Assembly: GCF_003968755.1 (NCBI RefSeq) | Contig: NZ_RYDL01000015.1 | Coordinates: 1 to 64,000 of the forward strand | Reading direction: 5' to 3' | DNA: 64,000 nucleotides | Source of the DNA: Flavobacterium sp. RSP15 | GTDB lineage: Bacteria > Bacteroidota > Bacteroidia > Flavobacteriales > Flavobacteriaceae | In this document: piece after piece, positions 1 through 8,407 of the stretch | Position numbering within the stretch: the first letter of the stretch is position 1 | How the letters are laid out: each line of letters opens with the position of its first letter | Notes under the pieces: model-generated | Told to the model about the DNA's origin: nothing | What the model saw: only the letters and a program-made list of their open reading frames with translations | The model's database searches: none | Position numbers and translations under genes: made by a program

Positions 1-95
1 TCCGCTTCACATAGCGTGTTTCTTCATGTTTTTCCATTAGGATACTTTTTGTGTATCGCTATTTCAGGACGGGACATAGAGTAGCTAAAAAAATC

Positions 96-126
96 AAAGC
101 GTTTCATCAGAAGCGCTTTTTTTAGG
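96..126 (+). terminator. Terminator-like hairpin with T run
   Basis: AAAGCG at 96-101 pairs with CGCTTT at 115-120 and is followed by more T residues. It would end a plus-strand transcript entering from the left, whose gene lies outside the window. The stem is short, so this is a moderate call. Confidence 0.45.
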
Positions 127-190
127 AGCAATTTCCCGTCATCCGTTACAATCTTTTTCTTTTTAAAGAAAAAAGAAAAAGGATTTCCAC
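118..190 (-). repeat. Degenerate intergenic repeat, copy 1
   Basis: Read on the minus strand, 148-120 matches the plus-strand segment 58641-58669 at 22 of 29 positions, ending in the shared block GCTCCTAAAA. Next to it lies a 12-bp inverted repeat (CTTTTTCTTTTT at 153-164 and its complement at 170-181). From memory, elements with a purine/pyrimidine hairpin followed by such a tail are frequent between genes in Flavobacterium; that is recollection, not a search result. Confidence 0.45.
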
Positions 191-590
191 TTCTACCGGG
201 GCTAAAAAAATTCCCATGAATAAATTCCATTTTAAAACCAGTCCCTATTTATTACAACACCCCAAAAATCCAGTAGACCGGAAAACACTGATTTCAATAT
301 CATTGGCACCAACCCTAGAAAAAGACAAACCCACCATTATAAACACCGCTAATTTCCCAGCCATTAACAACCAACCTGAATGGCACTAAGGCAGCAATGA
401 CAGAAATACAAAACTATCAAATTCTCTTTTTTACAGGCAGGCTTCTCAAACCAAGAAAAACTGTAATACTTGATTCAAAATAAAACCTGTCTACTGCCAA
501 ATACTGATTATCAACAAATTATTAATGATTTAATAAAGTAATCATAGAAAAAAATCACTACTATTGTAAGACCAATCAAATAGAAATACC

Positions 591-1211
591 ATGGGACTAG
601 CATCATTTTTAAAAAAATTATTTGGCTCAGCCAAAGAAACGACCAGTGAATTAGTGGACAAAGCCGAAACTAGTTTTGAACACGCCAAAGAAACAGCGGC
701 GCCTTACTTAGAAAAAGCGGAGAGTTTTATAGCAGAAACATTTGAAAAAACAAAAGAAAGCGCAACACCCTATTTTGAAAAAGCAGAACTTTTTGCTGAA
801 GATACTTTTGAAAAAGCAAAAGAAACGGCAGCGCCAATTATAGAAAAAGCAGAACACTTTGCCAGCAATACTAGAGAAGTATTAAGCGAGTATTCAGCCA
901 AAACCGGAGAAGCTCTTGGAAATTTAGTAGATAGTATAAAAGAAAAAACTGATGCAACTGCTGACAAAGCATCAGATATGGCCATTGAGGAAAAAACAAG
1001 CGTATCTGAAGTTATTGATACCCTAAAAGAAAAAGCAAGCGAAACTGCTGACAAAGCAGAAGACTTAGCCAGTGATGCAAAAACAACCGCTTCTGAAGTT
1101 GTTGACACCCTAAAAGAAAAAGCAAGTTCCCTTGCACATGATGACGATGAAGAACTAAAACAGAGCAAAAAAGAAACCATAAATAAAATAGAAGAAGAAG
1201 ATGCCGATTAA
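591..1211 (+). CDS. Repetitive amphipathic-helix protein (apolipoprotein/LEA-like)
   Basis: A 206-residue, highly charged, Cys-free protein rich in Lys, Glu and Ala. After a short hydrophobic N-terminus (residues 1-12) there are three consecutive 22-residue repeats (33-54, 55-76, 77-98), each starting Lys-Glu-(Thr/Ser)-Ala-(Ala/Thr)-Pro, then two full 29-residue repeats (112-140 and 141-169) and a partial third, and an acidic tail. The 22-residue, proline-punctuated periodicity resembles apolipoprotein-type amphipathic helices; the second half resembles LEA/YtxH-like stress proteins. No signal peptide or lipobox is visible. The gene stands alone with its own terminator 30 bp downstream. Function unknown; membrane-surface association or stress protection is inference. 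A 136-codon antisense frame (770-1180) is a composition artefact. Confidence 0.8.
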   Translation: MGLASFLKKLFGSAKETTSELVDKAETSFEHAKETAAPYLEKAESFIAETFEKTKESATPYFEKAELFAEDTFEKAKETAAPIIEKAEHFASNTREVLSEYSAKTGEALGNLVDSIKEKTDATADKASDMAIEEKTSVSEVIDTLKEKASETADKAEDLASDAKTTASEVVDTLKEKASSLAHDDDEELKQSKKETINKIEEEDAD

Positions 1212-1239
1212 TTTATTCGTATTTTTGTCCTTCAAACTT

Positions 1240-1268
1240 AACCTTCTCCTTTTGAGAAGGTTTTTTAT
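1240..1268 (+). terminator. Rho-independent terminator
   Basis: AACCTTCTC (1240-1248) pairs with GAGAAGGTT (1254-1262), followed by TTTT. It ends the transcript of the repetitive protein just 10 bp before the next start codon, so the channel gene probably relies on read-through or a promoter inside this stretch. Confidence 0.8.
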
Positions 1269-1277
1269 TATATAAAA

Positions 1278-2123
1278 ATGAATTTAGATCCAGACCAACT
1301 TACTAATTACGCTGATACTTTTTTAAAAGTATTGATAGATTATTCTCCAAAATTAATTTCTGCCTTTATAATTCTATTTGCTGGACTTTATATCATCCGT
1401 CTCATCAATAGGTTTATCAGAAGAATAATGGTGAAAAGGAATCTAGACCCTACACTGACAAAATTTCTGGCAGATATTTTAGTTTGGGTCTTACGAATAA
1501 TTTTATTTGTATCCTTTATTTCGAAACTAGGGATTGAAACATCTTCCTTTGTGGCCATTCTCGGTGCAATGGGACTTGCGGTAGGCCTATCACTTCAGGG
1601 ATCACTCTCCAATTTTGCAGGCGGCATGTTGATTATTCTCTTTAAACCCTTTAAGGTTGGCCATACAATTGAAGCCCAAGGGGTCATCGGAACTGTTAAC
1701 GAGATACAAATATTTGTAACCAAATTAATAACCGCTAACAATCAAACTATTTTTATACCCAATGGATCTTTATCAAATGGGAATATTACTAATTATTCGT
1801 TGCAAAAGATCAGAAGAGCTGATTTGACAATTGCTATTTCTTATGATACGGATATTAAAAAAGCACGCGAAATGATCACGGCAGTTCTAAAGAACAATCC
1901 AAAAGTGCTTGAAACACCTGCTGCTGAAGTATCCGTAAAAAACCTCACCGACAGCGCCATCCAAATAGCGGTAAGACCTTGGGCTACAAATGAAGATTTT
2001 TGGGGTGTTTATGCCGATACATTGGAAAACTGCAAACAAGCGTTTGATACTGCTGGAATTATTATTCAGCCTTATGTTAAGGAGTCGTCAAAAAAGAATA
2101 ACACGGAGAGTAATGAAATATAA
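1278..2123 (+). CDS. Small-conductance mechanosensitive channel (MscS family)
   Basis: A 281-residue inner-membrane channel that releases solutes on hypo-osmotic shock. Three hydrophobic helices occupy roughly residues 20-45, 65-85 and 90-130. The third is the Gly/Ala-rich pore helix typical of MscS (GAMGLAVGLSLQGSLSNFAG, residues about 95-115), followed by the beta domain with the (F/K)PFKVGH motif and a cytoplasmic alpha/beta C-terminal part. Length matches E. coli MscS (286 residues). It converges on tsaB across a strong bidirectional terminator. The protein before it is a possible osmotic or envelope stress partner, but only by proximity. Confidence 0.93.
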   Translation: MNLDPDQLTNYADTFLKVLIDYSPKLISAFIILFAGLYIIRLINRFIRRIMVKRNLDPTLTKFLADILVWVLRIILFVSFISKLGIETSSFVAILGAMGLAVGLSLQGSLSNFAGGMLIILFKPFKVGHTIEAQGVIGTVNEIQIFVTKLITANNQTIFIPNGSLSNGNITNYSLQKIRRADLTIAISYDTDIKKAREMITAVLKNNPKVLETPAAEVSVKNLTDSAIQIAVRPWATNEDFWGVYADTLENCKQAFDTAGIIIQPYVKESSKKNNTESNEI

Positions 2124-2124
2124 T

Positions 2125-2180
2125 AATAAAGAAATTAAGGGTTTGGCTGTACTGCCAAACCCTTAATTTCTTTATTAAAA
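2125..2180. terminator. Bidirectional terminator, 23-bp perfect stem
   Basis: 2125-2147 is the exact reverse complement of 2154-2176, leaving a 6-base loop (TGTACT). It lies between the convergent mscS and tsaB genes, with A/T runs on both sides, and should work in both directions. Confidence 0.9.
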
Positions 2181-2254
2181 CCGCATTCCTACAATAAGAA
2201 AGGCAGAAGTTACGACACTATTATTTTAAAAACCAGATTCCACAAAAGCAATAA

Positions 2255-2923
2255 CTATTTTTTTGAAGTCGTAATCAAAAAATCTTTCAAATAATAAGGC
2301 TCAAAGTACGCAACATCAACGGTGTCACTTACTTTGAATTTCTCATAACTCAAAGCACTCATTTCTTTGGCAGAAGGATATTTAATCTCCTCTAAAAATA
2401 TATGGTTTTTTTTAGTTAAAACCAGCTTGCATTTCTCGGCACAATCTCCAACAAAATAGACGGATTCCTGCAAATCTTCAAATGAATTCTCCGTAATTAT
2501 TTCGGCAAGAACTTCTCGTTTTTTTACTAAATTCGGGTTAAAAACAGCACTATATACTTCCATTCTTCGCGCATCAATCATGGGAATAATCAATCCGCTG
2601 GAAACTGTAACCTGCGATGCCAACGCTTGCAAAGTATCAATAGCAATCAATGGGATGTTCAGTGCATAGCAAAGCCCTTTTGCTGCCGAAACCCCAATTC
2701 GCAATCCAGTATAAGAACCCGGTCCCTGACTTACGGCAACAGCGGATAAATCCTGAAGCGTAATTCCGGCTTCTTTGATAATTTCCTCAATAAAAACATG
2801 CAATCGTTCCGCGTGGGAATATCCTTCTTCTGCTATTTCTTTGCAGAGAATCGTTTTTCCTTCTTTTGCAAGAGCTACCGAGCAATTTTTAGTGGCGGTT
2901 TCAATATTTAATAAGTAAGACAA
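2255..2923 (-). CDS. tsaB: tRNA threonylcarbamoyladenosine biosynthesis protein TsaB
   Basis: A 222-residue actin-like-fold protein of the ASKHA family, partner of TsaD and TsaE in making t6A37 on ANN-decoding tRNAs in the cytoplasm. The N-terminal strand LNIETATKNCSVAL (about residues 5-18) and the motif SQGPGSYTGLRIGVSAAKGL (about residues 65-84) are typical. The start codon is TTG (2923-2921): an in-frame stop lies just upstream in the GTTTAAA repeats, no ATG is available, and the family's first beta-strand begins five residues later. TsaB is a scaffold, so the TsaD-type metal-binding histidines are not expected. Core gene. Confidence 0.93.
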   Translation of the reverse strand: MSYLLNIETATKNCSVALAKEGKTILCKEIAEEGYSHAERLHVFIEEIIKEAGITLQDLSAVAVSQGPGSYTGLRIGVSAAKGLCYALNIPLIAIDTLQALASQVTVSSGLIIPMIDARRMEVYSAVFNPNLVKKREVLAEIITENSFEDLQESVYFVGDCAEKCKLVLTKKNHIFLEEIKYPSAKEMSALSYEKFKVSDTVDVAYFEPYYLKDFLITTSKK

Positions 2924-2927
2924 GCCG

Positions 2928-2953
2928 TTTAAAGTTTAAAGTTTAAAGTTCCT
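2928..2953. repeat. Short GTTTAAA tandem repeat
   Basis: GTTTAAA is repeated about three times immediately upstream of the tsaB start codon, in the gap to the adaptor gene. The repeats supply an in-frame stop that limits the tsaB N-terminus. Confidence 0.7.
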
Positions 2954-3020
2954 CTCGAAACCTTTAATTTGTTTTATTTTTGAATTACAAAATTCGCATT
3001 ATTTATCATGCTTTTCGCTT

Positions 3021-4319
3021 TTATTTTTTCTTAATTTCCTTATCTTTTTTCAGCATCACTTTATCTCCTGAATTCAGTTCCTTAGCGACTGTAGAGTATG
3101 GCCCGGTAATGACCACATCACCTTTTTTAAGACCTGTCAAAACTTCAATATTAGTATCATCCTGAATTCCGGTTTTAATAACTCTAATTTTTGCTTTATC
3201 CCCTACTTTTACGAACACACATTCGTATTTTTTATCACTTTTAGGCGCTGCTTCTTTTTGTTCTTCAGCCGGATCTGCCACTTTAATCTCTTTGACTGAA
3301 GCCGTATCTGACTTTATAACAACAGCACTTATAGGCACTGTCAGTATATTTGTTTTTGTATCGGTAATAATATCAACCGTTGCGGTCATTCCAGGTCTAA
3401 AAGGGGAATATGTTTCTGGTCTCCCTTTAAGTAAATCTTGATAAGATTCCTTCAAAATTCTAACTTTTACTTTAAAATTGGTGACCTGATCAGCTGTCAA
3501 AGCGGAACTGGCTGAATTAGAAATACTAGTTACCGTCCCTTTAAATTGTTTTTTTAAATAGGCATCCACCTCCACATTTGCTTCATCTCCTACTTTAATT
3601 TTTACAATATCATTTTCATTGACATCCACTTCCACTTCCATATTATTTAAATTAGCCACTCTTAAAATCTCCGTTCCGGTCATTTGTTGCGTACCCAAAA
3701 CGCGCTCGCCCAGCTCTACATTCAGTACTGAAATGGTCCCGTCAGCGGGTGCATAAATGGTGGTACGCCCTAGATTATCTTTAGCCTCATTTACGGTTGC
3801 CGCAGCACTTTGAACATTAAAGTAAGCCGTTTGTTTTGATGCTTTAGCAACTTCATAAGAAGCAACTGCTTTATCCCAATCTGATTTTGAGATAATGCCT
3901 TTCTCAAATAATATTTTGTTTCTCTCATAATTTGATTTGGATTCTTTAAAAGAGGCCTCCGCCTGACTCAAAGCAGCTCGTGTACCTGATAAATTAGAAA
4001 CGGAACGATTGTATCCTGAAGTATACAAATCCGGATTTATCTTGACCAATAAATCGCCTTTTTTAACGGCCTGTCCTTCTTTTACATTCAAAGAAATAAT
4101 TTCGCCTGAAACCTCCGATGAAATTTTAACTTCAATTTCTGGTTGAATTTTCCCGGTAGCCGATACGGTTTCAATAATAGTTGAGGGATTGACCTGGGCG
4201 ATTTCAATTTCTGTTCCCTCATCTTTATTTCCTATAACACCTGCTTTTGAAAGCGTTACTAACAATACAATAGCTGCTACTGAAACACCTAATACAATAT
4301 AAATTGTTTTTTTTGACAT
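3021..4319 (-). CDS. Efflux periplasmic adaptor (RND/MacA-type membrane fusion protein)
   Basis: A 432-residue adaptor linking an inner-membrane pump to a TolC channel. A single N-terminal anchor (about residues 5-27) is followed by a lipoyl-like half motif, a helical hairpin (about residues 110-190), the second lipoyl half (APADGTISVLNVELGERV) and beta-barrel and membrane-proximal domains, with a Lys-rich C-terminus. An internal segment rich in Ala, Glu and Lys (about residues 345-365) looks like a flexible insert. It lies 6 bp downstream of the TolC-family gene, so the two are co-transcribed. The usual third component, an ABC permease or RND pump, is not encoded next to them: upstream only a decayed ATPase/adaptor remnant remains. 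Confidence 0.9.
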   Translation of the reverse strand: MSKKTIYIVLGVSVAAIVLLVTLSKAGVIGNKDEGTEIEIAQVNPSTIIETVSATGKIQPEIEVKISSEVSGEIISLNVKEGQAVKKGDLLVKINPDLYTSGYNRSVSNLSGTRAALSQAEASFKESKSNYERNKILFEKGIISKSDWDKAVASYEVAKASKQTAYFNVQSAAATVNEAKDNLGRTTIYAPADGTISVLNVELGERVLGTQQMTGTEILRVANLNNMEVEVDVNENDIVKIKVGDEANVEVDAYLKKQFKGTVTSISNSASSALTADQVTNFKVKVRILKESYQDLLKGRPETYSPFRPGMTATVDIITDTKTNILTVPISAVVIKSDTASVKEIKVADPAEEQKEAAPKSDKKYECVFVKVGDKAKIRVIKTGIQDDTNIEVLTGLKKGDVVITGPYSTVAKELNSGDKVMLKKDKEIKKK

Positions 4320-4325
4320 GATAAA

Positions 4326-5696
4326 TTAGTATTTGATAATTGGAATTCCAAAATAGAATTCTAGTATTTTGATTTTAAAAATATAATCGTATTTGGTTCT
4401 AATAATTTCTGATTGTGCATTCGTCAGTAAGGTTTGTGATTGATTAAAATCAAATGAATTCATCAAACCTACATCATATTTTTCTTTGGCATAATCGTAA
4501 GCGCCTTGTCTCGCCTCAAGTGCCACAACTGAGGATTCATAAGCATTTAGTGCGCCTTTAGCATCTGTAAAGGCAGTAAAAACATTACGCTGCAAATCTA
4601 AATCCTGCTGTTCCACTGCAATTTTTGACCGTTCTAAACTTACTTTTGAACGTTCTACATTGTTCCTCACCGAAAACCCATTGAATATCGGAATAGACAA
4701 TTGTGCTCCAAAAGACTGTCCTTTATTACTATTAAACTGTTCGAAAAACGGAGCTGAATTTTTAGTGCCAATTAGATTCCTCATACTATCAAAGAAAGGG
4801 ACATCAGCATAAGAAACTCGGCTATTAAAGCTGTAAAAACCTTGTAAAGTAGGTTGAAAAGCTCCTTTGGCAATCTCCAGATCTTTCTGTGCAATCTCCA
4901 GATTTGTTCTGGCAATTTTCAGTTCAGTTCTGTTTTCTAATGCTTTGTCATAAATAGCAGCTGGAGTTTGTACCATTATATTATTTTTATCTCTAATGTC
5001 AGTATCATCTACTACATCAAAATCTTCAAACTCTTTTAATTGCAACAACTGCGCTAAACTTAATTTAGAAATTAATAAAGCATTATCTGCAGCAATAACA
5101 TTTTGATTGTTCAATGCTACTGTAGCTTTGATATCTAATAAATCCCCACGAGGAATTGAACCTGCTTTAACTAATTCTTCAGAGCGTACATATTGCTTTT
5201 CATTAATTTCCAACTGTTCTTTTTGTACTTTTAGATTTTCTTTATTAAAAAGAATCTGTAAGAAAGCGTTGGCAACATTCAGGGCAATATCCTCCTGCAT
5301 TTTGAGCAATTGGTATTTAGCCGCCACAATTGAAAGATTAGCTCTCCGAAGTGTATTTTGATTTTGCAGTCCTTTATAAATATCCACTCCAACATTGGCT
5401 CCTGCCGAAGTAAATTGCGTCGTTTGGTTCTGCAAAAGCCCTGTTGTAATGTCCTGATTCAAACCAATGTTCCAGGAATGTGATGCATTTGCATTTAAAG
5501 ACGGCAGAAAATTTCCGATTGCTCCTTTTTTCTCAATAAGAGCTGTTTTACTATCTAATTCTGATTGCTTGATGGAAATATTGTTTTGAATGGCATATTT
5601 CACGCATTCCTCGAGGGTCCATTTTTTGGATTGCGCCTGAATAGATAAACTGAACAGCGTGATAAAAACGAAACTGATATAACTATTTTTTTTCAT
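4326..5696 (-). CDS. TolC-family outer-membrane efflux protein
   Basis: A 456-residue outer-membrane channel subunit. The start at ATG 5696 gives a clean signal peptide (MKKNSYISFVFITLFSLSIQ, then Ala-Gln); an upstream TTG at 5720 would add eight residues before it and is less likely. The mature part begins with the WTLEECVKYAIQNN motif typical of Bacteroidota TolC homologues and contains two OEP repeats rich in long amphipathic helices. It is first of a two-gene operon with the adaptor. The drug or metabolite exported cannot be predicted. Confidence 0.92.
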   Translation of the reverse strand: MKKNSYISFVFITLFSLSIQAQSKKWTLEECVKYAIQNNISIKQSELDSKTALIEKKGAIGNFLPSLNANASHSWNIGLNQDITTGLLQNQTTQFTSAGANVGVDIYKGLQNQNTLRRANLSIVAAKYQLLKMQEDIALNVANAFLQILFNKENLKVQKEQLEINEKQYVRSEELVKAGSIPRGDLLDIKATVALNNQNVIAADNALLISKLSLAQLLQLKEFEDFDVVDDTDIRDKNNIMVQTPAAIYDKALENRTELKIARTNLEIAQKDLEIAKGAFQPTLQGFYSFNSRVSYADVPFFDSMRNLIGTKNSAPFFEQFNSNKGQSFGAQLSIPIFNGFSVRNNVERSKVSLERSKIAVEQQDLDLQRNVFTAFTDAKGALNAYESSVVALEARQGAYDYAKEKYDVGLMNSFDFNQSQTLLTNAQSEIIRTKYDYIFKIKILEFYFGIPIIKY

Positions 5697-5778
5697 ATAT
5701 TTTAGATGAAAGTGTAACAAAGGTACTACACATATTTAACATTTTTTTAAAAACTGAATTTCTTTTTTAAGTACAGAT

Positions 5779-6526
5779 TTAGGGTTTCACTTCTTCGTTT
5801 TTTAAGCCTTGATTCCAAACTTTAATCGTATCGCAAGCTTTAGTTCCACTTTTGATTTCGACATAAATACCATCGCTGACACCCAAGACTAAGTCCTTTC
5901 ATATAAATTTCTGCGTCCCCGTTTGAATCTCTACGTATGGTTTTTGTGTCTTCTTATCAAGTTGAATCAGCGCCTCTTTCAGCGTCAATACCTTATACAA
6001 TTTTTCAAGTATAATTGATGCATTTGCGCTGAAACCAGCGCGAATAAAAATGTTCTCACTATTGGCTAATGATGTTTTGATTTCAAATTGGACGTCACCA
6101 TTTTCAGTTTTACCTTTTGGAGCAATGTATTGCAATACGCCGTCAAATTTTTTGTTTTCGATAGCGCCAATGGTAATTTCGATGGGTAATTTTTTTTATT
6201 TTGTCCACTTCTAACTCGTCAATTTTTCCCACAAATATCATTCGGCCTACATCTGCAACACTTTCAATTGTTTTCCCTTCATTGAAGTTATTACTTTCAA
6301 TAACCTGATTCCCTACTTTTACGTGAACAGTATCTAAATTGTAATTCCCGAAATCTGCCTCATCAAGAATTCCAAGTATGTTTAATAGTGTTAATTTCCC
6401 TGAACCAGAGGAACCCATAATGGCCACTAGCTCGCCTTCCTTGATATTAAAATTAATCCCTTTTAAAACATGTAGTTCAGAACTTCATATTTTATACGAT
6501 TTGTACAGGTCTTTAATTTCAATCAT
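5779..6526 (-). pseudogene. Decayed ABC ATPase/MacA-like adaptor remnant
   Basis: Read from the ATG at 6526, the sequence gives an ABC-transporter ATPase N-terminus (MIEIKDLYKSYK) interrupted by an in-frame TGA, then a Walker A region GSSGSGKLT in which the usual Ser/Thr after Lys is Leu. After about residue 65 it passes abruptly into the C-terminal half of a MacA-like adaptor ([13 protein letters not shown]). A frameshift in an A-run near 6190 breaks the adaptor frame. The adaptor resumes through [15 protein letters not shown] to a further TGA at 5901-5899 (probably a former CGA), and matching residues (KDLVLGVSDGIYVEIKSG) run on to TAA at 5781-5779. The ATPase's Walker B and signature motifs, any permease and the adaptor's N-terminal half are missing. 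The likely origin is an internal deletion followed by point decay. Confidence 0.85.
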
Positions 6527-6695
6527 AATCTGGCGATTTTAAAACACTATTTGATTAGTTTCAACAGTAAATTATACGGAAATAAAAAAAAACTTCAAGG
6601 ATTTTAACCATAAGACTTCGTTGCAGATAAAATGTTACACTTTAATCTTAAAAAAGAATAGTTTTATTAATTTTACTGCTTTAAACCCGAATTAA

Positions 6696-8105
6696 ATGCC
6701 AAAAACGCTATCAACCCTGCTTACACTCTGTTCTATAATTTTATTTTTTAGCTGTTCGTCAACAAATCAAATTGAAGCTTTGAAACCTGAGCCTGACGAC
6801 GCAACACCATTAGTCTATGAAAATACTCCGTCCTTTATCAACTTGCCCATCAGTATCAAACTGAAAGAAATTCAAAACCAAACCAACACTCTAATGAACG
6901 GCTTGATTTACGAAGACAACAACATTGACGATGATGGCATTGAAATGAAAGTTTGGAAATTGGCACCAATAAGTATCGTGAATGACCCGGAGAACTCAGG
7001 AGAAAAAATAAAAACTATTTTACCCTTAAAAGCGGTTGTGAAATACCGAATTGGCACTAAAAAAATGGGAATTGAATTGTATGATACGCGGGAATTCAAC
7101 CTGAATGGCGTGATCACTTTAGTAAGCGAAATCAGCTTAACCAATTGGAAATTGAATACCAAAACCCAACTGCAATCATTGGACTGGAATGAAAGCCCAA
7201 CGATGCGTGTTTTTGGAAAAAATGTTCCAGTTACCTATTTAATCAATCCTGCTATCCAATTATTTAAATCCAAAATCGAAAATAAAATTGATGCAGCTAT
7301 TGCGAAATCAATGGATTTCAAGCCGAATGTGTTGACCGCTTTAGAAAAAATTTGCATCCCTTTTCAAATGAGTACAACTTACAACAGTTGGCTTCGTATT
7401 GTTCCTATTGAAATTTATTCTACAAATGCCCAACTAAAAAAAGACACTTTTGTGTTGCAAATGGGGATGAAATGCAACATGGAAACCATAATAGGACAAG
7501 AACCTAATTCTAAATTTGATGGTTCAAAAATTATTTTAAAACCAGTTACTAAAATTCCAGAAGCCATCACTGCAAATATCATTGCTGTTTCGACCTATCA
7601 GGAGGCTTCAAAAATAATGACCAGGAATTTTGCAGGCCAAGAATTTAGCTCAGGATCAAAGAAAGTAAAAGTGCAAAATGTAGCAATTCGGCACAAAACC
7701 GGAAAAATGATTATTGCGCTAGAAATAACAGGATCTGTAAACGGAACACTCTATTTGTCCGGATTACCCAAATATAATGAACAAACAAAAGAGATCTATT
7801 TTGATCAATTGACCTATGCTTTGGATACCAAAAATAAATTGATGCGCACTGCTAGTTGGCTTGCACAAGGATTTGTATTGCGAAAAATGGAACAATCTTG
7901 CCGATATTCCTTGATACCAAATCTTGAAGAGAGTCAAAAAAATATACTGCCTTATCTAAAAAATTATTCTCCAATGCAAGGCGTGTTCATCAATGGAAAA
8001 ATGGAAAACATTCAATTTCAAAGAATCCAATTGACAAATCAAGCCATCTTAGCCTTTATAAAAATAAAAGGAACCATCAATGTCGCTATAAACGGCCTGA
8101 AATAA
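6696..8105 (+). CDS. DUF4403-family lipoprotein
   Basis: A 469-residue lipoprotein. The signal peptide ends in the lipobox LFFSC, giving a lipidated Cys at residue 20. The remainder is mainly beta-strand with hydrophobic helices, and the overall pattern (PSFINLPISIKLKEIQNQTNTLMNGLIYED near the start, VKVQNVAIRHKTGKMIIALEITGSVNGTLYL-like strands later) fits the DUF4403 family, whose members resemble lipid-binding tubular folds. No catalytic motif is evident. It is transcribed alone, convergent with the oxidase-assembly cluster. Function unknown; an envelope lipid or ligand-binding role is inference. Confidence 0.75.
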   Translation: MPKTLSTLLTLCSIILFFSCSSTNQIEALKPEPDDATPLVYENTPSFINLPISIKLKEIQNQTNTLMNGLIYEDNNIDDDGIEMKVWKLAPISIVNDPENSGEKIKTILPLKAVVKYRIGTKKMGIELYDTREFNLNGVITLVSEISLTNWKLNTKTQLQSLDWNESPTMRVFGKNVPVTYLINPAIQLFKSKIENKIDAAIAKSMDFKPNVLTALEKICIPFQMSTTYNSWLRIVPIEIYSTNAQLKKDTFVLQMGMKCNMETIIGQEPNSKFDGSKIILKPVTKIPEAITANIIAVSTYQEASKIMTRNFAGQEFSSGSKKVKVQNVAIRHKTGKMIIALEITGSVNGTLYLSGLPKYNEQTKEIYFDQLTYALDTKNKLMRTASWLAQGFVLRKMEQSCRYSLIPNLEESQKNILPYLKNYSPMQGVFINGKMENIQFQRIQLTNQAILAFIKIKGTINVAINGLK

Positions 8106-8137
8106 TTTTTCCATTTTAAAAAAATAAAAAGTGCAGT

Positions 8138-8407
8138 TTAACTGGATTTGTTTTTTTTCATTCGATAAATAGCGTAACCAATCCCCGCGACCAGAAGATA
8201 AGGAATTACCATTAAATATACAATTCCATCATTAACTGCTGCTGCTGTAGTGGTATTTCCTTCACTCGTCAATGCCGCGCGACACATTGCACATTGAGCC
8301 TTTACAGAAGACGAAAAAAGAAAACAAATTAGTACAAATATAGATGCAGACCACTTTCTGATAATACTCTTGGTTTTTGAAATCTGACTTTTACTTTTAA
8401 TATACAT
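8138..8407 (-). CDS. Small CxxC membrane protein of the oxidase cluster
   Basis: An 89-residue protein with a predicted signal or first membrane segment (about residues 20-37), then Gln-Cys-Ala-Met-Cys shortly after the likely cleavage site, a Thr/Ala-rich spacer, a C-terminal membrane helix (about residues 60-80) and a basic tail. Its start overlaps the DUF420 stop codon by 11 bp, so it is the last gene of the SCO-DUF420 operon. The periplasm-facing CxxC pair next to copper-delivery genes suggests a redox or metal role in cytochrome oxidase assembly, but that is inference. I do not recognise a named family. Confidence 0.75.
   Translation of the reverse strand: MYIKSKSQISKTKSIIRKWSASIFVLICFLFSSSVKAQCAMCRAALTSEGNTTTAAAVNDGIVYLMVIPYLLVAGIGYAIYRMKKNKSS

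Larger units (their letters stand above)
1..590. other. 590-bp region without a recognisable gene
   Basis: I find no convincing gene here. The short minus-strand open frame near 24-230 is low complexity and runs through hairpins, so I do not call it. The stretch holds a terminator-like hairpin (96-120), an A/T-rich inverted repeat (153-164 with 170-181) and one copy of a degenerate intergenic repeat (120-148). From 230 to 590 the sequence is AT-rich with stops in every frame and should contain the promoter of the gene starting at 591, but I see no clear TAnnTTTG box. Confidence 0.6.

Noticed and set aside
24..230. 68-codon minus-strand open frame
   Set aside because: It runs through an A/T inverted repeat and a repeat element, with poly-Lys/Phe composition.
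770..1180. 136-codon minus-strand open frame antisense to the repeat protein
   Set aside because: Ser/Phe/Val-rich low complexity is the mirror of the Lys/Glu/Ala-rich repeats on the plus strand; no start context or family resemblance.
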